A DNA stretch of 54,818 nt from Acidimicrobiaceae bacterium (GTDB taxonomy: Bacteria > Actinomycetota > Acidimicrobiia > Acidimicrobiales > Poriferisodalaceae), in NCBI GenBank assembly GCA_026713105.1, contig JAPOPC010000070.1:1-54818 (forward strand). The letters run 5' to 3'. Under the pieces are notes generated by a model, which was not told the DNA's origin, ran no database searches, and saw only the letters and a list, made by a program, of their open reading frames with translations. Positions 7,223 to 15,679 of the stretch are shown piece after piece (position 1 is the stretch's first letter; every line of letters starts with the position of its first letter). A program made the translations under genes and the position numbers.

Positions 7223-8590
7223 GTGGGATCGACCCCGGCTCCAGCGCCCCGGCCGGGTACACGAGCGCTGAGCGACGACGACCGGCGAGAGCTGGCCGAG
7301 CGGATCGGCCCGCTGGCGACCGTGTTCGCCGGCGCGGGACATCGGTTCTTTCTCGTCGGCGGGCTCGTTCGTGACGCGCTGCTCGGTCACGGCCTGACCG
7401 GCGACATCGACATCACCACCGATGCCATCCCGGATCGGATCGCGGAGCTCGTGGCCCCCTGGGCCGACACCGTTTGGGAGCAGGGAAAGCGTTTCGGCAC
7501 GATCGGGGCGCGCCGAGGCAGCACCACGGTGGAGATCACGACCCATCGGGCCGAGTCCTACGACAGCGGGTCGCGCAAGCCGCACGTCCGCTTCTCCGAC
7601 GACGTCGCGATCGACCTAGGACGGCGCGACTTCACCGTCAATGCCATGGCTATCGAGCTGCCGGGTTGGACACTGCTCGACCCCTTCGACGGCCTGACGG
7701 ATCTGGCAAACGCCGTTCTGCGCACCCCGTCAGCCCCCGAAGGCCTGTTTGCCGACGACCCGCTGCGGATGCTGCGGGCGGCCCGGTTCAGCGCGCAGCT
7801 CGCGCTCGTCGCGACGCCAGAGCTCGTCTCAGCAGTGCGCAGCTCGCGCCCGCGGCTGGCCATCGTGTCGCGCGAACGGATTGAAGCCGAGCTGAGGAAG
7901 CTCCTCGAGCTGCCCCGGCCCTCCGCTGGCATCAGCTTCCTCGTCGAAACGGGCTTGCTCGGCGATGTGCTTCCGCCCTGGCAGCACGCCGCCGTGGCGG
8001 TCCCCGCCGAAGCGCTCGACGACATCGCCCATCTCGATGCGTACTTCGAGGATCCAGTCGCACTGCGCTGGGCCATCCTGCTCGGACCGGTGTGCGACGA
8101 CGCAGCTGCCGCGGCTCGCTCGCTGTCCGCGCTGCGCTGCACCGGCTCGACGACCCGCAAGGTCGCCGCGATCATCCGGGCGTCTCGGTCGCTCGAGACG
8201 GCTGTCGCTGAGGCCATCGAAACCGGAAATAACGCCGACGACTGGCGAAAGGCAGCTCGTCGACTGATCGCCGACTACGACCCCGAACTCGACGCCGCAA
8301 CCGCCAGCTTGACCGCATGGGGTCGAGCGCTCGGCGAGCCTCACGCCTCGTGGTTGGCTGAAATTCGCGCGGCCGAGGGAGCCGGCCTCAGGAGTCTCCC
8401 GGTGGACGGCCACCGCGTGATGGAAGTGCTCGGTCGGTCGGGCCCCGTGGTCGGCGAAGCGCTGGCATGGCTGCGCACTCAGCAGATCGAACATGGCCCG
8501 CTGAGCGCTCAGCGAGCGTATGACCTGCTCTCAGCGTGGGATCGAGGCCACGAGCACGAGGGGCCGAGCGCATTTGAGCCAGCGCACTAG
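7223..8590 (+). CDS. cca: CCA-adding tRNA nucleotidyltransferase
   Basis: The class II nucleotidyltransferase adds or repairs the 3' CCA of tRNAs, needed here because none of the three tRNAs in the window encodes CCA. Motif A is FLVGGLVRDALLG followed by DIDITTDA with the metal-binding Asp pair. GKRFGTIGA, the RRDFTVNAMAI motif and DDPLRMLRAARFSAQL (motif D/E) follow. The C-terminal half lacks an obvious HD phosphohydrolase motif, unlike many actinobacterial homologues of about 480 residues. Start GTG 7223 fits a leaderless promoter. It diverges from the PBP gene. Confidence 0.95.
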   Translation: MGSTPAPAPRPGTRALSDDDRRELAERIGPLATVFAGAGHRFFLVGGLVRDALLGHGLTGDIDITTDAIPDRIAELVAPWADTVWEQGKRFGTIGARRGSTTVEITTHRAESYDSGSRKPHVRFSDDVAIDLGRRDFTVNAMAIELPGWTLLDPFDGLTDLANAVLRTPSAPEGLFADDPLRMLRAARFSAQLALVATPELVSAVRSSRPRLAIVSRERIEAELRKLLELPRPSAGISFLVETGLLGDVLPPWQHAAVAVPAEALDDIAHLDAYFEDPVALRWAILLGPVCDDAAAAARSLSALRCTGSTTRKVAAIIRASRSLETAVAEAIETGNNADDWRKAARRLIADYDPELDAATASLTAWGRALGEPHASWLAEIRAAEGAGLRSLPVDGHRVMEVLGRSGPVVGEALAWLRTQQIEHGPLSAQRAYDLLSAWDRGHEHEGPSAFEPAH

Positions 8591-8591
8591 C

Positions 8592-8996
8592 GTGAGCCGC
8601 GTGGCGCTCCAGCCTCACATCGCACCAGAGCCTGCTCCACCGGTTCCCGGATCGGTCGACTACCGGCTCAAGCGCCGCCGGCTGCTGGCCGACGTGGAAG
8701 CAGGTGTGGTGTCACGGGCCGAGGCCTGCGATGCCCACCCCGACCTGTTGCGGGCCGCTCGCAACGCCGCTCCGCCCCTCGGCAGGCGCTGCCCGCTATG
8801 CCCCGAGGGCGATTTGCGCATCGTCGGCTACGTCTTCGGTCCCCGGATGGGCAGCGGCGGCAAGTGCGTGCTCTCCGACGCGGAACTCCAGCGCGTCGCA
8901 CGGCGCAACGGCAGCTTCATGGCCTACGAGCTTGAGGTATGCCCGGAGTGCGGCTGGAATCACCTCATCCGGAAGTACCCCCTCAACACCGGCTGA
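8592..8996 (+). CDS. DUF5318 zinc-ribbon-like protein
   Basis: The 134-residue product matches the actinobacterial DUF5318 family: VDYRLKRRRLLADVEAG, then CDAHPDLLRAARN, a CPLCPEGDLRIVGYVFG segment and CPECGWNHLIRKY at the end. The two CxxC pairs could bind zinc. Function is unknown; in mycobacteria a family member lies next to ponA1, matching the context here. GTG 8592 or GTG 8601 are both possible starts, just after the CCA-transferase stop. The 170 bp after it (8997-9167) show no further gene. Confidence 0.88.
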   Translation: MSRVALQPHIAPEPAPPVPGSVDYRLKRRRLLADVEAGVVSRAEACDAHPDLLRAARNAAPPLGRRCPLCPEGDLRIVGYVFGPRMGSGGKCVLSDAELQRVARRNGSFMAYELEVCPECGWNHLIRKYPLNTG

Positions 8997-9167
8997 ATTC
9001 GGGGCGCGGCATCACCGCCGGCGCGGTGAGAACCCGAACCGTGGGCCCCGAAGTGGCAGGAGTGGGAGTTTCTGGCATCCTCATGGCAGTCCGTTGCGGG
9101 CCTCGACTGGCCCGTGCTCGGAAGACTGGCCCGGTCTGTACGCCGGTCTGATCGATGACTTCGGCAG

Positions 9168-9656
9168 GTGACGATGAAGTTTGAGCTTGGCGACCGCGTG
9201 ATCTACCCCCATCACGGTGCGGCGGAAATCACAGCCCGTGAGGAGCGAGACGAATTTGGCGAGTCCCGCGAATATCTGGTGCTCAAGACCGCCCATGGTG
9301 ATCTGACCGTCAAGGTCCCCGCCGACATGGTCGACGAAGTGGGCATGCGACCGCCGATCGACACCGACGACGTCGAAGATCTCTTCGAGTTGCTCGCCAA
9401 GAAAGACGTCCGCGAGCCCGCCAACTGGAGCCGCCGCTTCAAGAATCACCAAGAGAAACTGAAGTCGGGTGACATCTACCAAGTCGCCGAGGTAGTGCGA
9501 AACCTCGCGCTTCGTGAAAACGCCAAAGGCCTCTCGGCCGGCGAGAAGTCGATGCTTGAGAAGTCTCGGCAGATTCTCGTCTCGGAGCTGTCCATCAGCA
9601 TGGACGTCACCGAGGACGAGGCCCGCCAACAGGTGGAACTGCGGCTCGTCGGCTGA
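9168..9656 (+). CDS. carD: CarD-family transcription regulator
   Basis: The 162-residue protein has an RNA-polymerase-interacting Tudor-like domain at its N-terminus (FELGDRVIYPHHGAAEI) and a helical C-terminal DNA-binding domain with the conserved Trp in NWSRRFKNHQEKLKSGD. CarD binds the polymerase beta subunit and stabilises open complexes, notably at rRNA promoters. Length and motifs match the mycobacterial protein. The start may be GTG 9168 or ATG 9174. Confidence 0.95.
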   Translation: MTMKFELGDRVIYPHHGAAEITAREERDEFGESREYLVLKTAHGDLTVKVPADMVDEVGMRPPIDTDDVEDLFELLAKKDVREPANWSRRFKNHQEKLKSGDIYQVAEVVRNLALRENAKGLSAGEKSMLEKSRQILVSELSISMDVTEDEARQQVELRLVG

Positions 9657-9694
9657 GCGAGCAGCGATCGGGCGGCAGAGGCCAAGCGAACCAG

Positions 9695-11494
9695 ATGCCC
9701 CGCCAGCAGGGCGCCGCGGCAGCAGCCGCAGGAATCGGCGCCTCACGACTGGCAGGTCTCGCACGCACGGCGCTTGTCACCAACGTCCTCGGGATCGGCA
9801 CCGTCGGCGATGCCTTCGCTGCGGCGATGCGCATTCCGAACTTCCTGCAGAACCTCCTGGGGGAGGGTGCGCTCTCGGGGGCATTCGTGCCCGCGTACAG
9901 CTCGCTGGCCGAGCGCGATGAGCGTGCTGCGGGTCGGCTGGCCGGAGCGATCGCCACGTTCTTGGTCGCGATCACCGCGACCGCAGCGCTGATCAGCATC
10001 TTTGCCGCACGACCCCTAGTGCGGCTCATCGCCTGGGGATTCGTGGGCGAGCGATTCGAGCTGACCGTGACGCTCGTGCGCATCACGGTGTGCGGTACGG
10101 CACTCGCCGTGCTGAGTGCCTGGTGCCTGGGCGTGCTCAACAGCCACCGGCGCTTCTTCCTGTCCTATGTGGCACCGGTGGTATGGAATGCCACCCAGAT
10201 CGCCGTGCTCGTCGGCGTGCTCGCGTGGGGGGTCGCTGGCACCGGCCGCGCGACCGCGTTGGCCTGGGGCGTGACCGCCGGTGCGGCGGCCCAGGTGCTC
10301 GTGCAGCTACGCGGTGTCTGGCGGGCGGATCGGTGGATCGCACTGAACGTCAAGTGGCGCGAACCGCAGGCAGCAGGCGTCATCAAGCGGTTCGGGCCCG
10401 CGGTGGCCGGGCGCGGGGTGCTGCAGATCTCCGCCTTCCTGGATCTCGCGCTGGCCTCGCTGCTCAGCGTGGGAGCGGCGGCAGCGATGGCCGCCGCTCA
10501 GACGCTGTACCTGCTGCCGCTGAGCCTGATCGGCACCAGCATCGCCGCGGCCGAGCTGACCGAGCTGAGCCGCATCCGCGACCCCGCCGAGGTTGCGCAG
10601 CGCACGTCGGAGCGCCTGTGCGCGACTGCATTCGGCGTGTCGGGCGTGATGGCGATCTACTTTGCCGCCGGCGGCCCGCTGACCGACTCGGTGTTCAATC
10701 TCGCTGGGCTGCGCAACGCCATCGCGGATGACGACATCACCTTGATCGCGCTGGTGCTCGGCGCCTACTCGCTTGGGTTGGTGCCGCTCGTGGCATCGCG
10801 GCTGTGCCAGAACGTCCTCTTCGCCGCACGCGACACACGTACCGCCGCTTCGATCGCAGCCATCCGGCTGACCGTCTCATTGGTCATCGGCGCGGCGCTC
10901 ATGCTGCCCCTGGACCGGGTGCTCATCGTGGAAGGCGCCCTCACCGGATTCGGCGATATCGATCTGTTCTCGCTGGAGTCCACCTGGTCATTGCTGGACG
11001 CAAAGATCCGCTCCGAACCCGCGTTGCCCGCCCGCCTGGGCGCGGTGGGTCTGGCACTGGGCGCCGCAGTGGGTGCGTGGGTGGAACTGGCGTTGCTGCG
11101 TCGAGCGGTCCTGCGGCGCCGACCCTCCAGGACGGGTCTGCCGCGACAGGCCGACTGGCCCGCACAGCGGATGTTCGGCGGCGCTCTCGCCCGCCACATG
11201 GTGCCGGCCGTCGTGGCGTTCGTCGTCGGACTGCCTGTCACGCTCGTGCTGGCGCCGCTGCCGTCAGTGCTGCGAGTTGTGATCGCCGGGTTCACCATGG
11301 CGGGGCTTCACGTCGGCTGCGGTCTGGCGCTGCGGCTGCCGGCCGCACGAGCGCTAGCTTCGCAATTGTCCGGCGTCTTGGGACAGCACCGGCAGCATCC
11401 GCCCGACGACGCTCACGCAGACACCGACACCGACACCAACTCAGACCAGTCCCAGTCCCCCACCGACGACAACGAGGGAGGGCCGCCGCGATGA
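9695..11494 (+). CDS. murJ: Lipid II flippase MurJ
   Basis: This 599-residue multi-spanning protein (about 13-14 hydrophobic helices) flips lipid II across the membrane for peptidoglycan synthesis. N-terminal hallmarks are GIGASRLAGLARTALVTNVLG and the NFLQNLLGEGALSGAFVPAYS block, typical of the MOP/MVF superfamily. The C-terminus ends in a short Asp/Thr-rich cytoplasmic tail. Unlike mycobacterial MviN, no kinase-like domain is fused; a matching pseudokinase is encoded separately two genes downstream. The stop overlaps the degV start as ATGA. Confidence 0.95.
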   Translation: MPRQQGAAAAAAGIGASRLAGLARTALVTNVLGIGTVGDAFAAAMRIPNFLQNLLGEGALSGAFVPAYSSLAERDERAAGRLAGAIATFLVAITATAALISIFAARPLVRLIAWGFVGERFELTVTLVRITVCGTALAVLSAWCLGVLNSHRRFFLSYVAPVVWNATQIAVLVGVLAWGVAGTGRATALAWGVTAGAAAQVLVQLRGVWRADRWIALNVKWREPQAAGVIKRFGPAVAGRGVLQISAFLDLALASLLSVGAAAAMAAAQTLYLLPLSLIGTSIAAAELTELSRIRDPAEVAQRTSERLCATAFGVSGVMAIYFAAGGPLTDSVFNLAGLRNAIADDDITLIALVLGAYSLGLVPLVASRLCQNVLFAARDTRTAASIAAIRLTVSLVIGAALMLPLDRVLIVEGALTGFGDIDLFSLESTWSLLDAKIRSEPALPARLGAVGLALGAAVGAWVELALLRRAVLRRRPSRTGLPRQADWPAQRMFGGALARHMVPAVVAFVVGLPVTLVLAPLPSVLRVVIAGFTMAGLHVGCGLALRLPAARALASQLSGVLGQHRQHPPDDAHADTDTDTNSDQSQSPTDDNEGGPPR

Positions 11495-12348
11495 CAGCGC
11501 AAGCCCCCGTGCACATCATCACCGACAGTTCTTGCGATCTCAGCGAGGAGGTCACCGCAGACCTCGGCGTCACAGTGGTGCCGCTGGAGATCCGTTTCGG
11601 CATGCAGTCGTTCACTGATCGCGTCGAGCTGAGCACGGCCGACTTCTGGAAACGCAGTCGCAGCAGCGACGAGCTGCCGTCAACGGCCGCTCCCTCCCCC
11701 GGTGCGTTTGCCGAGGCATACCAGCGCGCCGCTGACGCAGGCGCGAGCGAAGTGGTCGTCATCACGCTGAGCGGCGATCTCTCTGCAACGATCGAAGCGG
11801 CGCAACAAGCGGCATCTCAACCCCCAGAGGGCCTCACATGCCATGTGGTCGACAGCCGTACCGTCAGCGCAGGCCTCGGCTTGCTGGTCATCGCAGCCGC
11901 TGAGCTCGCGGCCGGCGGCGCCAGCGGTTCCGAGGTCGCCGACGCCACACGAGAGACATCGGAACGCGTCCGCGTCCACGCAGCGCTGGACACGCTGGAA
12001 AATCTGCGCAAGGGCGGCCGCATCGGCGCAGCGCAATCACTGCTCGGCTCGGTGCTGTCGATCAAGCCGCTGATCACGGTCGCCGATGGCCGCGTCGAAC
12101 CGGCGGGAAAGCAGCGCACGCGCAGCCGAGCGCTCTCGCACCTCGTCAACCTGGTCGACGCCGAGAGCTCGAAGATCTCCCAGATCGCGGTGATGCACGC
12201 CGACTGTGACGACGTAGACGACTTCGTGGCGCGGATCGCTCCGCTCACCGTCAGCGAGCCCAAGGTGATGCTGATCGGGCCGGTGGTCGGAGCACATGCG
12301 GGCGTCGGCACGATCGGGGTCGTCTATGTCACACAGGAGCGCGGATAG
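11491..12348 (+). CDS. degV: DegV family fatty-acid-binding protein
   Basis: The 285-residue protein begins VHIITDSSCDLSEE, the DegV signature, followed by FTDRVELSTADFW and STAAPSPGAFAEAYQRA. DegV proteins bind fatty acids and, as FakB, present them to a fatty-acid kinase (FakA); no FakA is in the window. ATG 11491 is chosen because GAGGGAGG precedes it at 11474-11482 and it overlaps the murJ stop. Its placement between murJ and the pseudokinase is unusual for the latter's usual fusion. Confidence 0.93.
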   Translation: MTAQAPVHIITDSSCDLSEEVTADLGVTVVPLEIRFGMQSFTDRVELSTADFWKRSRSSDELPSTAAPSPGAFAEAYQRAADAGASEVVVITLSGDLSATIEAAQQAASQPPEGLTCHVVDSRTVSAGLGLLVIAAAELAAGGASGSEVADATRETSERVRVHAALDTLENLRKGGRIGAAQSLLGSVLSIKPLITVADGRVEPAGKQRTRSRALSHLVNLVDAESSKISQIAVMHADCDDVDDFVARIAPLTVSEPKVMLIGPVVGAHAGVGTIGVVYVTQERG

Positions 12349-12377
12349 GTGAACCCCTTGGCAGCGCCGCCACAGGA

Positions 12378-13886
12378 GTGAGCAGCACAGACAACACCAG
12401 CACAGTCTCGAACGACCGGTACGAGCGGCACGAGCTGCTGCAACCAGGTGCCGTCGAGACGTGGTCCGGTCTGGACCGCACGCTCAATCGGCCCGTCACC
12501 ATCCGCCGGGCGACGGCTGACAGCGAGATCGGCCATCGGCTGCGCCTGCAGGCCAAGGCACTCGCGCGGGTGGAGCACCACGGCCTGCTCCACATCCTCG
12601 ACACCTACGACGATGCGAACCATTTCGCGATCGTCACCGAGCAGCTGCCCACGAGGATGCTGATCGACGAGATCACCTCGGCGGGTCCCGACACCAGGCG
12701 ACTCGCTGCGACCGAGGCAATCCGCATCGTCATCGCGGTCACCGAAGCGCTGGCGGTCCTGCACAGCGCGGGCTTTGCTCACGGAGGGGTCGACGCCGAC
12801 TACATCGGGTGGCGAGCCGAAGTGGGATGGGTCATTCTCAATGGCCCGCCGACCGACGACGCCGTCACGATTCCCGCCACCCGACGAGCCGACCTGGCGT
12901 CGATCGCTGTGCTCGCGCACCGGCTCCTCGCCGGAGCTGCGCCCAAGCGCCGGCCTGATGGGACTTGGGAACTCGATCACGTTGTGCCCGATGTCGTCGC
13001 ACCAGTGCTGGCGCGGGCCATCAGCGCATCTGATCCCTGGCCCGATGTCCCATCGATGCTGCTCGCGCTGCGTTCTGTCGTGGACGAGTTGCCGGCAACC
13101 AACGGCGAACGCCCCGATCGCAGGTCGGTATGGCAAGCCGAAGGGCACTGGTTGGCGCCAGTCGGCGTCTTGCTGGCCGCAGCCGCAACGCTGGTCGGCG
13201 TCGCACTGGTCATCGAGCAGCCGTCTGAACCCGAGACCGATGCGCCGCCCGACACCGAGGCTCCCGCCCCCGTCACGGGGACGCCGACGCTGGTCACGGT
13301 GGATCCGCCTGCTACCGCGACCACCGCGCCACGCGCCACGCCGACCACGCCGACGGCACCGACGACGGCCCAGGTTCGTCGCGCGCCGCTCCTGCTCGAG
13401 TCCATCACCGACTTCGATCCCGCTGGCGACGACCGCGTCGAGCATCCCGAACGCCTCATCTTCATCAACGACGGCGACCCGACGACCGGGTGGAGCACGG
13501 CGCGCTACAGCACCCGCGACTTCGGCGGGCTCAAGGACGGTGTTGGGCTCATCGTCGTGCTCGGCGGCGACGAGCCCCAACCGGTGGATCGCCTCGTGAT
13601 CGATTCTCCCACCGTGGGATGGGCCTTCGAGGTGTACGCATCTCGCGAGCGCAATCGCACGTTGATCGACTGGGGCAGTCCCGTCACGATCGCGCAGGAC
13701 ATCACCGGATCGACAACGCTGGATGTGCCAACCACCGACGCCGCCGCCCTGCTCGTGTGGATCACCGATCTCGGCAACGAACTGCCCAATGGCGGCCACC
13801 GGGTGACCATTTCGCGGATTGAAGTCAGCACCACGCTCGGCGGCGCCGTCGAAGCACCACCCAGCACAGATGCCGTGACGCCCTAG
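12378..13886 (+). CDS. Membrane pseudokinase with extracellular discoidin-like domain (MviN C-terminal counterpart)
   Basis: Residues about 12-235 resemble an Hanks-type kinase fold (LLQPGAVETWSGLD; HHGLLHILDTYDD; TEALAVLHSAGFAHGGVDADYI). The catalytic residues are replaced: the VAIK lysine region reads VTIRRA, HRD reads HGG, and DFG reads NGP. A membrane helix follows (about residues 255-280), then a Pro/Thr-rich linker and a C-terminal beta-domain (about 345-490) like F5/8-type or carbohydrate-binding modules (TGWSTARYSTRDFGG). Mycobacterial MviN has the same module order fused to MurJ. I infer that it regulates MurJ, perhaps through an FHA-domain partner not in this window. Start GTG 12378. 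Confidence 0.85.
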   Translation: MSSTDNTSTVSNDRYERHELLQPGAVETWSGLDRTLNRPVTIRRATADSEIGHRLRLQAKALARVEHHGLLHILDTYDDANHFAIVTEQLPTRMLIDEITSAGPDTRRLAATEAIRIVIAVTEALAVLHSAGFAHGGVDADYIGWRAEVGWVILNGPPTDDAVTIPATRRADLASIAVLAHRLLAGAAPKRRPDGTWELDHVVPDVVAPVLARAISASDPWPDVPSMLLALRSVVDELPATNGERPDRRSVWQAEGHWLAPVGVLLAAAATLVGVALVIEQPSEPETDAPPDTEAPAPVTGTPTLVTVDPPATATTAPRATPTTPTAPTTAQVRRAPLLLESITDFDPAGDDRVEHPERLIFINDGDPTTGWSTARYSTRDFGGLKDGVGLIVVLGGDEPQPVDRLVIDSPTVGWAFEVYASRERNRTLIDWGSPVTIAQDITGSTTLDVPTTDAAALLVWITDLGNELPNGGHRVTISRIEVSTTLGGAVEAPPSTDAVTP

Positions 13887-13931
13887 CGGAAGCGCCGCCC
13901 GTCGCCTTCGTTGCGGGATGGCCCTGTCTCG

Positions 13932-13937
13932 TAGGCT
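13932..13937 (+). promoter_or_regulatory. -10 box for a leaderless transcript (membrane protein-trxB)
   Basis: TAGGCT (TANNNT) ends 7 nt before ATG 13945 and no ribosome site is present, consistent with leaderless initiation of the small membrane protein-trxB operon. Confidence 0.45.
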
Positions 13938-13944
13938 TCCGCCG

Positions 13945-14289
13945 ATGGTTATGAAGCGGGGGCGACGCCGTCCGCCCGAGAATCCACTCGAGGGAGCTGA
14001 CGACAACGTCGATGCAGCGGTCGCTCGCTTCGTCGACTTGGTCGAGGCCGTCCGCGCACGCACGACCGGACCGCTGCTCACCGCCGCTCGCGCCGTCGTG
14101 TACGGCCTCGTCATCATGACCGCAGCCGTCGCTGTCGTGGTGCTCATCGCTATTGCCACCATCCGGGCACTCGACATCGCGGTGCCCGGTGACGTGTGGT
14201 CGGCGCACCTGATCGCGGCGGGCGTGTTCGGCGGTGCCGGAGCATGGGCGTGGTCCAAGCGTCGCCCGCGTACCACGAGCGGGACATGA
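13945..14289 (+). CDS. Small two-helix membrane protein upstream of trxB
   Basis: The 114-residue protein has a basic N-terminus, an amphipathic stretch (about residues 22-45) and two hydrophobic helices (about 50-72 and 86-103). I do not recognise the family by motif. ATG 13945 (or 13951) is preferred to the upstream ATG 13918 because a -10 box stands 7 nt before it. Its stop overlaps the trxB start as ATGA, so the two are coupled. Confidence 0.75.
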   Translation: MVMKRGRRRPPENPLEGADDNVDAAVARFVDLVEAVRARTTGPLLTAARAVVYGLVIMTAAVAVVVLIAIATIRALDIAVPGDVWSAHLIAAGVFGGAGAWAWSKRRPRTTSGT

Positions 14290-15278
14290 ACGGCTCCGGC
14301 GGCACTGGGTCCAACGATGCCGCCCCATGCGGCACTGAGCCCCGCGACGTCATCATCGTCGGGAGCGGTCCGGCTGGTCTTACTGCTGCTATCTACACCG
14401 CACGGGCCAACCTGGCGCCCCTCGTCATCGAGGGTGAGCCCTCCTCCACGAGCGATCAGCCTGGAGGCCAGCTCATGCTGACCACCGACGTGGAGAACTA
14501 CCCCGGATTCCCCGACGGCGTCATGGGTCCCGATCTCATGGTCAACTTCCGCGCCCAGGCGGAGCGCTTCGGTGCCGAATTCGTGACTGCCAAAGCCACG
14601 AGCGTGGATTTTAGCGAACGACCGTTCTCGGTCTGGGTCGGCGACGAGTGCTACCGGAGCCGAACCGTCATCGTCTCGACCGGCGCGCAGAGCCTGATGC
14701 TGGGGCTGCCCGACGAGGAGCGTTTGATCGGCCACGGGGTGTCGACGTGCGCCACCTGTGACGGTTTCTTCTTCCGAGGCCAGGAAATCGCAGTGGTCGG
14801 AGGCGGCGACAGCGCACTCGAGGAGGCCATGTTCTTGACCCGATTCGCCTCCAAGGTGTACGTCGTGCATCGGCGCGACCAGTTGCGGGCCTCCAAGATC
14901 ATGCAGGACCGGGCACTCGCCAACGACCGGATCGAATTCCTGTGGAATCGACAGGTGGTGGAAATCCGGGGCGACGACAAGCTCGAAGGCGTCATGCTCA
15001 TCGACACCCAGACCCAGGAGCGTTCGGCGCTGGACGTGACCGGCCTGTTCATCGCGATCGGCCACCGACCGAACACGGAGCTGTTCGCCGACTGGCTCGA
15101 TCGCAAGCCCAATGGTTATCTCATGACCGATGCCGGCAGCGCCCGTACGAACATCGAGGGCGTCTTCGCTTGCGGTGATGTGCAAGACGACTACTACCGC
15201 CAAGCAGTGACAGCCGCCGGCTCAGGGTGCCAGGCGGCCATTGACGCCGAGCGCTGGCTCGAGGCCCAGGGCCACTGA
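14286..15278 (+). CDS. trxB: Thioredoxin reductase
   Basis: This FAD/NADPH flavoprotein (330 residues) reduces thioredoxin. Visible are the FAD motif [24 protein letters not shown] and ENYPGFPDG, the redox-active CATC (CATCDGFFF), the NADPH motif [12 protein letters not shown] with the downstream [10 protein letters not shown], and [10 protein letters not shown] near the end. ATG 14286 is chosen because it overlaps the preceding stop and leaves only a short N-extension (about 20 residues). trxA follows 77 bp on. Confidence 0.98.
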   Translation: MNGSGGTGSNDAAPCGTEPRDVIIVGSGPAGLTAAIYTARANLAPLVIEGEPSSTSDQPGGQLMLTTDVENYPGFPDGVMGPDLMVNFRAQAERFGAEFVTAKATSVDFSERPFSVWVGDECYRSRTVIVSTGAQSLMLGLPDEERLIGHGVSTCATCDGFFFRGQEIAVVGGGDSALEEAMFLTRFASKVYVVHRRDQLRASKIMQDRALANDRIEFLWNRQVVEIRGDDKLEGVMLIDTQTQERSALDVTGLFIAIGHRPNTELFADWLDRKPNGYLMTDAGSARTNIEGVFACGDVQDDYYRQAVTAAGSGCQAAIDAERWLEAQGH

Positions 15279-15355
15279 GGCCCCCACACGCTGAGCCGTC
15301 ATCGGGCGAGACCGCAGCGGTAACCTCGCGAGAACCACGAGATGAGGAGCCAGCG

Positions 15356-15679
15356 ATGGCCGAAGGTATTTCCACCTTGGATGACAGCACGTTCGACGAG
15401 ACCGTCGGGAGTGCTGACAACCCGGTGCTGGTGGATTTCTGGGCCGAGTGGTGCGGACCGTGCAAGATGATCGCCCCCATTCTTGAGGAGATCGCCTCCG
15501 AGCACGACAACATCCGCATCGCGAAGGTCAACGTCGACGAGAGTCCCGACTTGGCTATGCGCTATCAGGTGATGAGCATTCCCACGCTCATCATGTTCCA
15601 AGACGGCGAACCGGCGAAACGCCTCGTCGGCGCGAAGCCAAAGAGCGCCTTGCTCGCTGAGATCGGCGAATTCCTCTGA
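15356..15679 (+). CDS. trxA: Thioredoxin
   Basis: The 107-residue protein has the thioredoxin fold with active site WCGPC ([14 protein letters not shown]), cis-proline IPTLIMF and a complete C-terminal helix. TrxB reduces it. GAGGAG precedes ATG 15356. The stop (TGA 15677-15679) is overlapped by a CTG that appears to start the CwlM-like gene. Confidence 0.98.
   Translation: MAEGISTLDDSTFDETVGSADNPVLVDFWAEWCGPCKMIAPILEEIASEHDNIRIAKVNVDESPDLAMRYQVMSIPTLIMFQDGEPAKRLVGAKPKSALLAEIGEFL

Noticed and set aside
11400..11450. Repeated GACACCGACACC-like stretch at the end of murJ
   Set aside because: It encodes an Asp/Thr-rich cytoplasmic tail; the repeat is explained by coding for a low-complexity tail and is too short for a regulatory array.
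12324..15203. A 959-codon open frame on the minus strand
   Set aside because: It lies antisense to the pseudokinase, the small membrane gene and trxB, all of which have clear domains; long antisense frames are expected at this GC content.
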